From the NCBI GenBank assembly GCA_963693085.1, contig OY856409.1, forward strand, positions 1,332,512,415-1,332,576,414: 64,000 bases of DNA. Direction: 5' to 3'. The notes below the pieces were generated by a model. The model was not told the origin of the DNA. It did no database searches and was given only the letters and a program-made list of their open reading frames with translations. Below are positions 12,424-25,767 of this stretch, one piece after another. How positions within the stretch are numbered: the first letter of the stretch is position 1; the number at the start of each line of letters is the position of its first letter. Source of the DNA: Alisma plantago-aquatica (Eukaryota; Streptophyta; Magnoliopsida; Alismatales; Alismataceae). Both the position numbers and the translations under genes were made by a program.

Positions 12424-13159
12424 TCACACCACCCCTTAAAGGGATTTCATCCTCAAAATCAAAACATCCACATATAAGAAAACAACTTATTCACCACCCC
12501 TTAAGGTATTCATATTATTAAGTCAAAAATATTCTTTAGGTACAAAAGGTTCAACCACATTTCTTTACATCCAACTACATAAGCATCATGCAAAAAAGAA
12601 GAAGCATAACTTGTAAAGACAAACTATGAACTATAGGTTAACTTTCTCTTCTCCATCCTCAAATAAATCTTTACACCTGGGAGACTAGTTCAACATATTA
12701 GGGTACCTAAAGATAAATCATATAGATGTCTAAAGGTACTATTGCCTAAAAGTATGCTATTATGAACAATTCATATCAGCTCAGGCCAGGCCGATATCAT
12801 ATGGATTAGGGAGTCCTCGTAAACCAAGCTAGTGGTGCGGAGGAAAATCTTGCCAGCCCCCGAACCCTGATCCTTTCTAGACACCTTTTCTTTCAACTTC
12901 ATGTCCCAGTAGCTACCTAAAGGGAAAGCTAAACAATCTCAAGTTACTATGGTTACTTATGCATCTTTTACTTGTAAGTATTTTAAGGATCTATTCATCA
13001 TTATTCTAATGTGAAACTATATTATCCTAAATCAACCCTTCATCATCTATTGATCAAATCTAGGGCAAACATGTCACTTAAAGGTAAGTTAAGTATTCTA
13101 ACTAGGGAGACAAAATTGAAATAGTCATATTTTGACTAGCATGAGCTCTGATATCATGC
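12424..13159 (-). mobile_element. array internal domain 1 (non-coding)
   Basis: 736 bp between LTR 1 and LTR 2. The polypurine-type end is at 12424-12460 and the primer site end at about 13144-13156. The primer site reads TGATATCAGAGC here, one transition from the initiator tRNA-Met complement. No gag or pol. A leader block at 12813-12888 is shared with the other Tekay-like family at 43536-43611. The last 60 bp carry the GTCATATTTTGACTAGC variant, shared only with internal domain 5. Confidence 0.85.
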
Positions 13160-16002
13160 TGTAAGGAGGCGGGATCACCCCCTTACTAAAGATTTGAAGA
13201 ATAAAACATCCATTCCAAACACACTCAAAGGTATGTTGGAATAGGTATAAATTTTCCAAATTTATTATAATGGTATGCAAAAGACCAAAGTGTAGCAGCA
13301 AAATAAAATTAATGACAATATTCAATTTTCACAAAAGATTACAAAAGTACATCATAATATCCCATAAGGGTTTACATGTATGATACAACATAAGGATCTA
13401 AGTAGAGGGAAATCTAAACCATAACAACTTTGTCTCCAATATTTAACTCCTTAAGCTAGTCCAAAACTTCATGCCTTATCATCCAAGTCCTTCACCTAGG
13501 GTTGGAAGCATACCCCAACAAAAAGAGAAAATAGATGACATCAACAAAAGCTGGTATGTGCATACTAAATAGGAAATTGAGCAATAGATGAAATAAAGGA
13601 CATCAAATATAAAAGGCTTCCCATAGAAAGGATAATGACCACCCAAATGGGTATCAAGAGAAAAGGAATTGAAATCATATGATAACAAAAGAATACTTGC
13701 CATTAATAAAACATAAAGATTGTACCACACAAGCACATGTAAAGAATTAGGGCACACACCCCATATCATCAACATGCATGCATGTGAGATAAACATAGCC
13801 CTAGAAAAATATATACACAAAGGCGGTAAAGTCTCATAAACTTGAAACCTGAAAGAGAAAGGAATACTTCTAATATCCCAAATATATAAAACATGGGCCA
13901 AGAATCACACATCTTGTCCTGGGTATGAGGTTCCTATCCATCCCAAAAGAGCAGGAAATATCACATCTGCTCATGAGGAAATAAAACTTCTGCCATAAAA
14001 ACCAATGCAATTACACTACTCTAGTGCTATTTAATCACATAGAATGTTAAATGTAGAGGTAAGTAGAAAGTATAGTCAGAATATATAAACTAGTCACCAC
14101 ATAAGAGACCGACATATACATCCACCTCATAAGTGGGAAAAAGACATCACATGTCATCTTTTAGAGTTCCGTCATGAACAAAGCATAAGATAAGATTTCA
14201 AAAGAATATCCATGATCACATGATCAATATCAAATAAGATAGTTCACATGAACTATGATTTTCAAAATAAAAGACATTGTGTATAGGCTAATGTTCACAG
14301 GACAGAGAAATAAGCATTGGTGAATTACTCAATATAGAAGAATAGAAGATACATCATACCTCAACTTTAGAGTCTAAATAGTTCAAGTCAAGACTAGACC
14401 TCCAAAGAACCTCTAGGGAAGGTGGATAGGTCCAATAAGTAAGGTTCCGAAGCTTAGAGAGGCCGGTTTCTCCAACAAAGCTCCTATCTCGAGCAAGAAG
14501 CACCTTCTCCACTTTAGAGGTGAAAAACCCTAACAAAGGAAAATGGAGATGATGTGTTTATGGGTTATAGGTGGGATTTCACCATGGAAGGCCATTGTTA
14601 CGACCTAGATGAAGGTGGAATGAAGACTAACAACATGAAAATAGGGAAGGAAAGGAGAAAACTTACTAGTTTTGGTCAAAATAACCAAGGAGGAGCTTTA
14701 GTAACCCTAAATAGAGCAAATTTGGAACCCTAGGTGCCTTCTTCACCAAGGTAAGCACCTCCTTTTATCTTGGGATAGTACCTTTGTGGAAAAACAGAGT
14801 AGGAATGATTCTTTAAGTTGGAGGGAATAAAGGAGAGTAATAGTTTTTGAATTGGGAGTTGGGAAGGGGTAGATATGGCTATATAAAGAAAGAGGTCAAG
14901 TATGAGATGTCTATGAGACTTTCCATGTGTCATGTATAATGGTGTCCATGGACATGAAAGACTTTATGGATAAGGAAGAAGTCAAGAATGAGGTGTCAAG
15001 TTACTTTCCATGTGTCCAATGCTAAGGGTGCCTGTGGACATGCAAACCTTTATGGATAAGGAACAAGTCAAGCATGAGGTGCCATGGAGCTTTCCATGTG
15101 TCCTTAGCACATGGATTTCATGGCCATGCAAGAGGACAGATCATAGAGTCCTATTGAATATCAAATATCAGTTTATAGACACTTATAGGACATCCCAAAC
15201 GACCTCAAATCAAAGAAATAACCCCATTGGTTGATAGCTTCTAAAGATAAGCTCATTTATAAAGAGAGTAATCCTTGAAATGCCCTTGGAAAGAAACACC
15301 TTCAAACCAAGGTGCAACTAGGACCCCTATGGTTCAAAAACTCGATAATGGTAAGGGAATATATAAGGATTATAATTCATGTGACAATTTGCAAAGAAAA
15401 CCTCCCAATCGGGTAAATTGCAGAAAGGTCCAGAATGTATCTAAAATTGCATAACTTGCACAAACAACATACAAATTGGACCAAACTTCATCCACAAGTT
15501 ATCTTTGATGTGTTGAATATAAATTTGACATTATTTACATATTTTTAAGTTATATAATAACATTATTTGTTACTTATGCCTTTTACTCATTTTCTCTCTC
15601 CTATACTTATCCTAATATTTCAAGGTAGTCCAAATTAGATGAAATTTGACATGTATGCTAATTTTAATATGTAGATTTCAAATTAGAAGTTTGTTTCCAC
15701 TTTTGAGACTTCTTTTTATGAGATATGTCATATGGCCCATTAACGACCCATTATCTAAATTATTCATCCAATTAAGTTCCTTATCTTCATATTAGCACCA
15801 AAATGAGTTATGTGGCACATTTCATATATCCATTATAAACCTAAGATTAATGTTAGATCATTAGGTTACATTAAGGTGATCTATACATGCATTAGCTCAT
15901 TGGGGTTATACTAAACATATATTTATCTCTAACCTTCAACCTTGTTTGGTGAAGTCCAAAATATCAACTTCCAGGGTAGGGTCTGAGATCTAGTGTGTTA
16001 CA
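13160..16002 (-). mobile_element. array LTR 2
   Basis: About 2,843 bp. Ends are conserved except GTGTGTTACA in place of GTATGTTACA at the right edge. It contains an intact 140-codon minus-strand frame at 13479-13901, discussed under findings. Confidence 0.9.
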
Positions 16003-16735
16003 TCACACCACCCCTTAAGGGGATTTCATCCTCAAAATCAAAACATCCACATATAAGAAAACAACTTATTCACCACCCCTTAAAGGATTCATCTTATTAA
16101 GTCAAAACTATTCTTTAGGTACAAAAGGTTCAACCACACTTCTTTACATCCAACTACATAAGCATCATGAAAAAAAAGAAGCATAACTTGTAAAGACTAA
16201 CTATGAACTATGGGTTAACTTTCTCTTGTCCATCTTAAAATAAGTCTTTACACCTGGGAGACTAGTTCAACATATTAGGGTCCCTAAAAATAAATCATAT
16301 AGTTGTCTAAGGGTACTATTGCCTAAAAGCATGCTATTATGAACAATTCATATCAGCTTAGGCCAGACCGATATCATATGGATTCTGGAGTCCTCGTAAA
16401 CCAAGCTAGTGGTGCGGAGGAAAATCTTACCAGCCCCCAAACCCTAATCCTTTCTAGACACCTTTGCTTTCAACTTCATGTCTAGTAACTACCTAAAAGC
16501 CAAGCTAAACAATTTCTAGTTACTATGGTTACTTATGCATCTTTTACTTGTAAGTATTTTAAGGATCTATTCATCATTATTCTAATGTGAAACTATATGA
16601 TCCTAAATCAACCCTTCATCATCTATTGATCAACTCTAGGGCAAACATGTCACTTAAAGGTAAGGCAAATATTCTAACTAGGGAGATAAAATTGAAATAG
16701 TCAGGTTCCGACTACCATGAGCTCTCATACCATGT
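16003..16735 (-). mobile_element. array internal domain 2 (non-coding)
   Basis: 733 bp, full length. The primer site complement reads CTCTCATACCATG, one change from the common CTCTGATACCATG. No coding content. Confidence 0.85.
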
Positions 16736-19582
16736 TGTAAGGAGGCGGGATCACCCCCTTACTAAAGATTTGAAGAATAAAACATCCATTTTAAACACAC
16801 TCAAAGGTATGTCGGAATAAGTATAAAGTTTCCAAATTTATTATAATGGTATGCAAAAGACCAAAGTTTAGCAGCGGAATAAAAATAATGACAATATTCA
16901 GTTTTCACAAAATATTACAAAGTACATCATAATATTTCATAAGGGTTTACGCGTATTATACAACATAAGGATCTAAGTAGAGGGAAATATGAACCATAAC
17001 AACTTTGTCTCCAAGCTTTAACTCCTTAAGCTAGTCTAAAACTTCATGCCTTATCATCCAAGTCCTTCACCTAGGGTTGGAAGCATACCCCAACAAGAAG
17101 ATAAAATAGATGACATCAACAAAGGCTGGTATGTGCATACTAAATAGGAAATTGAGCAATATATGAAATAAAGGACATCAAATATAAAAGGCTTTCCATA
17201 GAAAGGATAAGGACCACCCAAATGGGTAATCAAGAGAAAAGGAATTGAAATCATGTGATTACAAAAGAATTCTTGCCATTAATAAAACATAAAGATTGTG
17301 CCACACAAGCACATGTAAAGAATTAGGGCACACACCCCATATCATCAACCTGCATGCATGTGAGATAAACATAGCCCTAGAACAATATAAACACAAAGGA
17401 GGACAAGTCTCATAAACTTGAAACCTGGTAGAGAAAGGGATACTTCCAATCTACCAAATATATAAAACATGGGCCAAGAATCACACTTATTGCCCTGGGT
17501 ATGAGGTTCCTTTCCATCCCAAAAGAGCAGGAAATATCACATCTCCTCGGCAGGAAATAACACATCTGCCATAAAAACCAATGCAATTACACTACTCTAG
17601 TACTACTGAATCACGTAGCATGTTAAATGTAGATACAAGTAGAAAGTATAGTCAGAATATATAAACTAGTGACCACATAAGAGACCAACATATACATCCA
17701 CCTCATAAGTGGGCAAAAGACATCACATGTCATCTTTTAGAGTTCCATCATGAACAAAGCATAAGATAAAAGTTCAAAAGAATATCCATGATCACATGAT
17801 CAATATCAAATAAGATAGTTCACATGAATCATTATTTTCAAAAGAAAAGACATTGTTTATAGGCCAATGTGCACATGACACAGATAATGAATAAGCATAT
17901 GTGAATTGATCAACATAGAAGAATAGGGGATACATCATACCTCAACTTCAGAGTCTAAATAGTTCAAATCAAGCCTAGGCCTCCAAAGAACCACTAGGGA
18001 AGGTGGACAGGTCCAATAAGTAAGGTTCCCAAGCTTAGAGAGGCTGGTTTCTCCAACAAAGCTCCTATCTCGAGCAAGAAGCACCTTCTCCACTTTAGAG
18101 GTGAAAAACCCTAACAAAAGAACATGGAGATGAGGTGTTTATGGGTTCTAGGTGGGATTTCACCATGGAAGGCCATGGTTAAGACCTGGATGAAGGTGGA
18201 AGGAAGACTAAAAACATTAAAATATGGAAGAAAAGGAGAAAACTTACTAGTTTTGGTCAGAATAACCAAGGAGGAGCTTTAGAAACCCTAAATAGAGCAA
18301 ATTTGGAACCCTAGGAGCCTTCTTCACCAAGCTAAGCACCTCCTTTTATCTTGGGACAATACTTTTGTGGAAAATAAAGTAGGAATGATGCTTCATGCTG
18401 GTGGGGAAAAAGGAGAGTAAGAGTTTTCGAATTGGGAGTTGGAAAGGGGTAGATATGGCTATATAAAGAAAGGGATCAAGTATGAGGTGTCTATAAGACT
18501 TTTCATGTGTCATGTATAAGGGTGTCCATGGACATGCAAGCCTTTATGGATAAGGAAGAAGTCAATAACGATGTGTCAAGTTACTTTACATGTGTCCAAT
18601 GCTAAGGGTGCCTATGGACATGCAAACCTTAATGGATAAGGAAGAAGTCAAGCATGAGGTGTCCATGGAGCTTTTCATGTGTCCTTCGCCTAGGGATTTC
18701 ATGTCCATGCAAGAGGACAGCTCATAGAGTCTTCTTGAATATCAAATGTCAGTTTATAGACAGTTATAGGCCATCCCAACCGTCCTCAAATCAAAGAAAT
18801 AACCCCATTGGTTGATAGCTTCTAAAGATAAGTTCATTTATAAAGAGAGTAATCCCAAAAATGCCCTTAGAAAGAAAAACCTTCAAACCAAGGTGCAACT
18901 AGGTGACATATGGTTCAAAAACTCGAGAATGGTAAGGGAATATTTAAGGATTATAATGCATGTGACAATTTGCAAACAAAACCTCCCAATCAGGTAAATT
19001 GCAGAAAAGTCCAAAATGTACCTAAAATTGCATAACTTGCACAAACAACATCCAAATTGGATCCAACTTCATCCACAAGTTATCTTTGATGTTTTGAATA
19101 TAAATTTGATATTATTTACATATTTTGAAGTTATTTAATGACATTATTAATTACTTATGCCTTTTACTCATTTTCTCTCTCCTAAACTTATCCTAATATT
19201 TCAAGGTTGTGTAAATTAGATGAAATTTGACATGTAGCCATAATTTGATATGTAGATTTCAAATTTGAAGTTTGTTTCCACTTTTGAGACTTCTTTTTAT
19301 GAGATATGTCATATGGCCCATTAACGACACATTATCTAAACTATTCATCCAATTAAGTTCCTTATCATCATATTAGCACCAAAATGAGTTATGTGGCATA
19401 TTTCATGTATCCATTATAAACCTAAGATTAATGTTAGAACATTAGGTTACATTAAGGTGATCTATACATGCATTAGCTCATTGGGGTTATACTAAACATC
19501 TATTTACCTCTTACCTTCAACCATTTTGGCTAAGTCCAAAATATCAACTTCTAGGGTAGGGTCTGAGATCTAGTAAGTTACA
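16736..19582 (-). mobile_element. array LTR 3
   Basis: About 2,847 bp. The right terminus is AAGTTACA instead of ATGTTACA. The U3 86-bp repeats and the TATA core are present. Confidence 0.9.
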
Positions 19583-20317
19583 ACACACCACCCCTTAAAG
19601 GGATTTCATCCTCAAAATCAAAACATCCACATATAAGAAAACAACTTATTTACCACCCCTTAAAGGATTCATCTTATTAAGTCAAAACTATTCTTTAGGT
19701 ACAAAAGGTTCAACTACACTTCTTTACATCCAACTACATAAGCATCATGCAAAAAAAAGAAGCATAACTTTTAAAGACTAACTATGAAATATGGGTTAAC
19801 TTTCTCTTGTCCATCCTCAAATAAGTCCTTACACCTGGGAGACTAGTTCAACATATTAGGGTCCCTAAAGATAAATCATATAGATGTCTATATGTACTAT
19901 TGCCTAAAAGCATGCTATTTTGAACAATTCATATCAGCTCAGGCCAGGCCGGTATCATATGGATTCGGGAGTCCTCGTAAACCAAGCTAGTCGTGCGGAG
20001 GAAAATCTTACCACCTCCCGAACCCTGATCCTTTATAGACACCTTTGCTTTCAACTTCATGTCCTAGTAGCTACCTAAAGGCCAAGCTAAACAATCTCAA
20101 GTTACTATGGTTACTTATGCATCTTTTACTTGTAAGTATTTTAAGTAACTATTCATCATTATTTTAATGTGAAACTATATGATTCTAAATCAACCCTTCA
20201 TCATCTATTGATCAACTCTAGGGCAAACATGTCACTTAAAGGTAAGGCAAGTATTCTAACTAGGGAGACAAAATTGAAATAGTCAGATTCCGACTACCAT
20301 GAGCTCTGGTACCATGC
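19583..20317 (-). mobile_element. array internal domain 3 (non-coding)
   Basis: 735 bp, full length, with the initiator tRNA-Met primer site altered by one base (CTCTGGTACCATG on the plus strand). No coding content. Confidence 0.85.
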
Positions 20318-22052
20318 TGTAAGGAGGCGGGATCACCCCCTTACAAAAGATTTGAAGAATAAAACATCCATTCCAAACACACTCAAAGGTATGTTGGAAT
20401 AGGTATAAATTTTCCAAATTTATTATAATGGTATGCAAAAGACCCAAGTGTAGCAGCGGAATAAAAATAATGACAATATTCAATTTTCACAAAATATTAC
20501 AAAAGTACATCATAATATCCCATAAGGGTTTACATGTATGATACAACATAAGGATCTAAGTAGAGTAAAATCTAAACCATAACAACTTTGTCTACAAGCT
20601 TTAACTCCTTAAGCTAGTCCAAAACTTCATGCCTTATCATCCAAGTCCTTCACCCAGGGTTGGAAGCATACCCCAGCAAGAAGAGAAAATAGATGACATC
20701 AATAAAGGCCGGTATGTGCATACTAAATAGGAAATTGAGAAATATATGAAATAAAGGACATCAAATATAAAAGTCTTCCCATAGAAAGGATAAGGACCAA
20801 CCAAATGGGTATTAAGAGAAAAGGAATTGAAATCATGTGTTAACAAAAGAATACTTTCCATTAATAAAATATAAAGATTGTGCCACACAAGCACATGTAA
20901 AGAATTAGGACACACACCAGATATCATCAACCTGCATGCATGTGAGATAAACATAGCCCTAGAACAATATAAACACAAAGGCGGACAAGTCTCGTAAACT
21001 TGAAACCTGATAGAGAAAGGAATACTTCCAAATTCCCAAATATATAAAACATGGGCCAAGAATCACACATCTTGCCCTGGGTATGAGGTTCCTTTCCATA
21101 CCAAAAGAGCAGGAAATATCACATCTGATCGGCAGGAAATAACACATCTGCCATAAATACCAATGCAATTACACTACTCTAGTGCTACTGAATCACATAG
21201 CATGTTAAATGTAGAGGCAAGTAGAAAGTATTGTCAGAATATATAAACTAGTGACCACATAAGAGACCAACATATACATCCACCTCATAAGTGGGAAAAA
21301 GACATCACATGTCATCTTTTAGAGGTCCATCATGAAAAAAGCATAAAATAAGAGTTCAAAAGAAAATACACGATCACATGATCAATATCAAATAAGATAG
21401 TTCACATGAACCATGGTTTTCAAAATAAAAGACATTGTGTATAGGATAATGTTTACATGACAAAGAGAATGAATAAGCATAGGTGAGTTGATCAACATAG
21501 AAGAATAGGGGATACATCATACCTCAACTTTAGAGTCTAAATAGTTCAAATCAAGCCTAGACCTCCAATGAACATCTAGGGAAGGTGGACAGGTCCAATA
21601 AGTAAGGTTCCCAATCTTAGAGAGGTTGGTTTCTCCAACAAAGCTCCTATGTCGAGCAAGAAGCGCCTTCTCCACATCAGAGGTGAAAAACCCTAACAAA
21701 AGATCATGGAGATGAGGTGTTTATGGGTTCAAGGTGGGATTTAACCATGGAAGGCCATGGTTACAACCTGGATGAAGGTGGAAGGAAGACTAAAAATATG
21801 AAAATAGGGAAGGAAAGGAGAAAAATTACTAGTTTTGGTTAAAATAACCAAGCAGGAGCTTTAAAAACCCTAAATAGAGCAAATTTGGAACCGTAGAAGC
21901 CTTCTTCACCAAGGTAAGCACCTCCTTTTATCTTGGAACAATATCTTTGTGGAAAAATAGAGTAGGAAAGATGATTTAATCTGGAGTGAATAAAGGAGAG
22001 TAAGAGTTTTCAAATTGGGAGTTGGGAAAGGGGTAGATATGGCTATATAAAG
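20318..22052 (-). mobile_element. array LTR 4, lacking its U3
   Basis: The left 1,735 bp align to the sister LTRs up to CTATATAAAG. Then the sequence jumps at 22052/22055 into the middle of an internal domain. About 1.1 kb of U3, including the 86-bp repeats, and the first part of the adjacent internal domain are gone. An intact 140-codon frame lies at 20637-21059. Confidence 0.88.
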
Positions 22053-22511
22053 CATGCTAAATATAAATCATATAAATGTCTAACGGTACTATTGCCTAAA
22101 AGCATGCTATTTTGAATAATTCATATCAGCTCAGGCCAGGCCGATATCATATGGATTCGGGAGTCCTCGTAAACCAAGCTAGTGGTGCGGAGGAAAATAT
22201 TGCCACCCCTGAACCCTGATCCTTTCTAGACACCTTTGCTTTCAACTTTATGTCCTAGTAGCTACCTAAAGGCCAAGGTAAACAATCTCAAGTTATTACT
22301 ATGGTTACTTATGCATCTTTCACTTATAAGTATTTTAAGGATCTATTCATCATTATTCGAATGTGAAACTATATGATCCTAAAGCAACCCTTCATCATCT
22401 ATTAATAAACTCTAGGGAAAACATGTCACTTAAAGGTAAGGCAAGTATTCTAACTAGGGAGACAAAATTGAAATAGTTAGATTCCTACTAGCATGAGCTC
22501 TGATACCATGG
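22053..22511 (-). mobile_element. array internal domain 4, truncated
   Basis: 459 bp. It lacks roughly the first 300 bp (the polypurine side) through the deletion shared with LTR 4. The primer site TGGTATCAGAGC is intact at its right end. Confidence 0.85.
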
Positions 22512-25358
22512 TGTAAGGAGGATGGGTCACCCTCTTACTACAGATTTGAAGAATAAAACATCCATTCCAAACACACTCATAGGTATGTTAGAAATAGGTA
22601 TAAATTTTCCTAATTTATTATAATGGTATGCAAAAGACCAAAATGCAGCACCAGAATAAAAATAATGAAAACATTCAATTTTCACAAAAGATTACAAAAG
22701 TACATCATAATATCCCTTAAGGGTTTACATGTATGATACAACATAAGGATCTAAGCAGAGGGAAATCTAAACCATAACAACTTTGTCTCCAAGCTTTAAC
22801 TCCTTAAGCTCTTACAAAACTTCATGCTTTATCATCCAAGTCCTTCACCTATGGTTGGAAGCATACCCCAACAAGAAGAGAAAATAAATGACATCAACAA
22901 AGGCTGGTATGTGCATACTAAATAGGAAATTGAGCAATATATGAAATAAAGGACATCAAATATAAAAGACTTCCCATAGAAAGGATAAGGACCACCCAAG
23001 TGGCTATCAAGAGAAAAGGAATTGAAATCATGTGATAACAAAAGTATACTTGCCATTAATAAATCATAAAGATTGTGCCACACAAGCACATCTAAAGAAT
23101 TAGGGCACACACTCCATATCATCAACCTGCATGCATGTGAGATAAACATAGCCCTAGAACAATATAAACACAAAGGCGGCCAAGTCTCATAAGCTTGAAA
23201 CCTGATAGAGAAAGGAATACTTCCAATCTCCCAAATATATAAAACATGGGCCAAGAATCACACATATTGCCCTGGGTATGAGGTTCCTTTCCATCCTAAA
23301 AGAGCAGGAAATATCACATCTGCTCGATAGGAAATAACACAACTGCCATAAAAACCAATGCAATTACACTACTCTATTGCTCTTGAATCACATAGCATGT
23401 TAAATGTAGAGGCAAGTAGAAAGTATAGTCAGAATATATAAACTAGTCACCACATAAGAGACCAACATATACATCCACCTCATAAGTGGACAAAAGACAT
23501 CACATGTCATCTTTTAGAGTTCCATCATGAACAAAGCATAAGATAAGAGTTCAATAGAATATCCATGATCACATGATCAATATCAAAAAAGATAGTTCAC
23601 ACGAACCATGATTTTCAAAAGAAAAGACATTGTGTATAGGCTAATGTTCACATGACAAAGAGAATGAATAAGCATAGGTGAATCAATCAACATAGAAGAA
23701 TAGGGGATACATCATACCTAAACTTCAGAGTCTAAATATTTCAAGTCAAGCCTAGGCCTCCAAAGAACCTCTAGGGAAGGTGGACATGTCTAATATGTAA
23801 GTTTCCCAAGCTCAGAGAGGCTGGTTTCTCCAACAAAGCAACTATCTCGAGCAAGAAGCACATTCTCCATTTTAGAGGTGAAAAACCCTAACAAAAGAAC
23901 ATGGAGATGAGGTATTTATGGGTTCTAAGTGTGATTTCACCATGGAAGGCCATGGTTATGACCTGGATGAAGGTGGAAGGAAGACTAACAACATAAAAAT
24001 AGGGAAGGAAAGAAGAAAACTTACTAGTTTTGGTCAAAATAACCAAGGAGGAGCTTTAGAAACCCTAAATAGAGAAAATTTGGAACCCTAGGAGCCTTCT
24101 TCACCAAGGTAAGCACCTCCTTTTATCTTGGGACAATACCTTTGTGAAAAAACAGAGTAGGAATGATGATTTAAGCTGGAGGGAATAAAGGAGAGTAAGA
24201 GTTTTTGAATTGGGAGTTGGGAAGGGGTAGATATGGCTATATAAAGAAAGAGGTAAAGTATGAGGTGTCTATGAGACTTTCCATGTGTTATGTATAAGGG
24301 TGTCCATAGACATGCAAGCCTTTATGGATAAGGAAAAAGTCAAGCATGAGGTGTCAAGTTACTTTCCATGTGTCCAATGCTAAGGGTGTCTGTGGACATG
24401 CAAACCTTTATGGATAAGGAAGAAGTCAGGCATGAGGTGTCCATGGAGCTTTCCTTGTGTCAGCCTTGGGATTTCATGGCTATGCAAGAGGACAACTCAT
24501 TGAGTCTTCTTGAATATAAAATGTCAGTTTATAGATACTTATAGGCCATCCCAAACGACCTCAAATCAAAGAAATAACCCCATTGGTTGATAGCTTCTAG
24601 AGATAAGCTCATTTATAAAGAGATTAATCCCTAAAATTCCCTTGGAAAGAAACACCTTCAAACCAAGGTGCAACTAGGTGCCCTATTGTTCAAAAACTCG
24701 ATAATGGTAAGGGAATATATAAGGATTATAATGCATGTGACAATTTGCAAAGAAAACCTCCCAATTGGGTAAATTACAGAAAACTCCAAAATATGCCTAA
24801 AATTGCATGACTTGCACAAACAACATCCAAATTGGACCAAACTTCATCCACAAGTTATCTTTGATGTTTTGAATATAAATTTGAAATTATTTAAATATTT
24901 TTAAGTTATGTAATGACATTATTCATTACTTATGCCTTGTACTCATTTTCTCTCTCCTAAAATTATTCTAATATTTCAAAGTGGTCCAAATTAGATGAAA
25001 TTAGACATGTAGGCTAATTTTGATATGTAGATTTCAAATTTGAAGTTTGTTTCCACTTTTGAGATTTCTTTTTATGAGATATGTCATATGGCCCATTAAC
25101 GATCCATTATCTAAATTATTCATCCAATTAAGTTCCTTATCTTCATATTACCACCAAAATGAGTTATGTCGCATATTTCATGGATCCGTTATAAACCTAA
25201 GATTAATGTTAGAACATTTGGTTACATTAAGGTGATCTGTACATGCATTGGCTCATTGGAGTTATACTAAACATCTATTTAGCTCTAACCTTCAATCTTG
25301 TTTGGCTAAGTCCAAAATGTCAACTTCTAGGGTAGGGTCCGAGATCTAGTATGTTACA
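22512..25358 (-). mobile_element. array LTR 5
   Basis: About 2,847 bp, full length. Its first bases have drifted (GGAGGATGGGTCACCCTC for GGAGGCGGGATCACCCCC). It holds an intact 140-codon minus-strand frame at 22832-23254. Confidence 0.9.
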
Positions 25359-25767
25359 ACACACCACCCCTTAAAGGGATTTCATCCTTGAAATCAAAAC
25401 ATCCACATATAAGAAAACAACTTATTCACCACCCCTTAAAGGATTCATCTTATTAAGTCAAAGCTATTCTTTAGGTACAAAAGGTTCAACTACACTTCTT
25501 TACATCCAACTACATAAGCATCATGCAAAAAGAAGAAGCATAACTTATAAAGACTAACTATGAACTATGGGTTAACTTTCTCTAGTCCATCCTCAAATAA
25601 GTATTTACACATGGGAGACTAGTTCAACATATTAGGGCCCCTAAAGATAAATCATATAGATGTCTAAGGGTACTATTTCCTAAATATAAAGGTAAGTTAA
25701 GTATTCTAACTAGGGAGACAAAATTGAAATAGTCATATTTTGACTAGCATGAGCTCTGATACCATGC
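25359..25767 (-). mobile_element. array internal domain 5, internally deleted
   Basis: 409 bp. About 330 bp are missing at a junction near 25,680-25,690 (CTATTTCCTAAATATAAAGG). The remaining right part matches internal domain 1, including its private GTCATATTTTGACTAGC variant. Confidence 0.85.
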
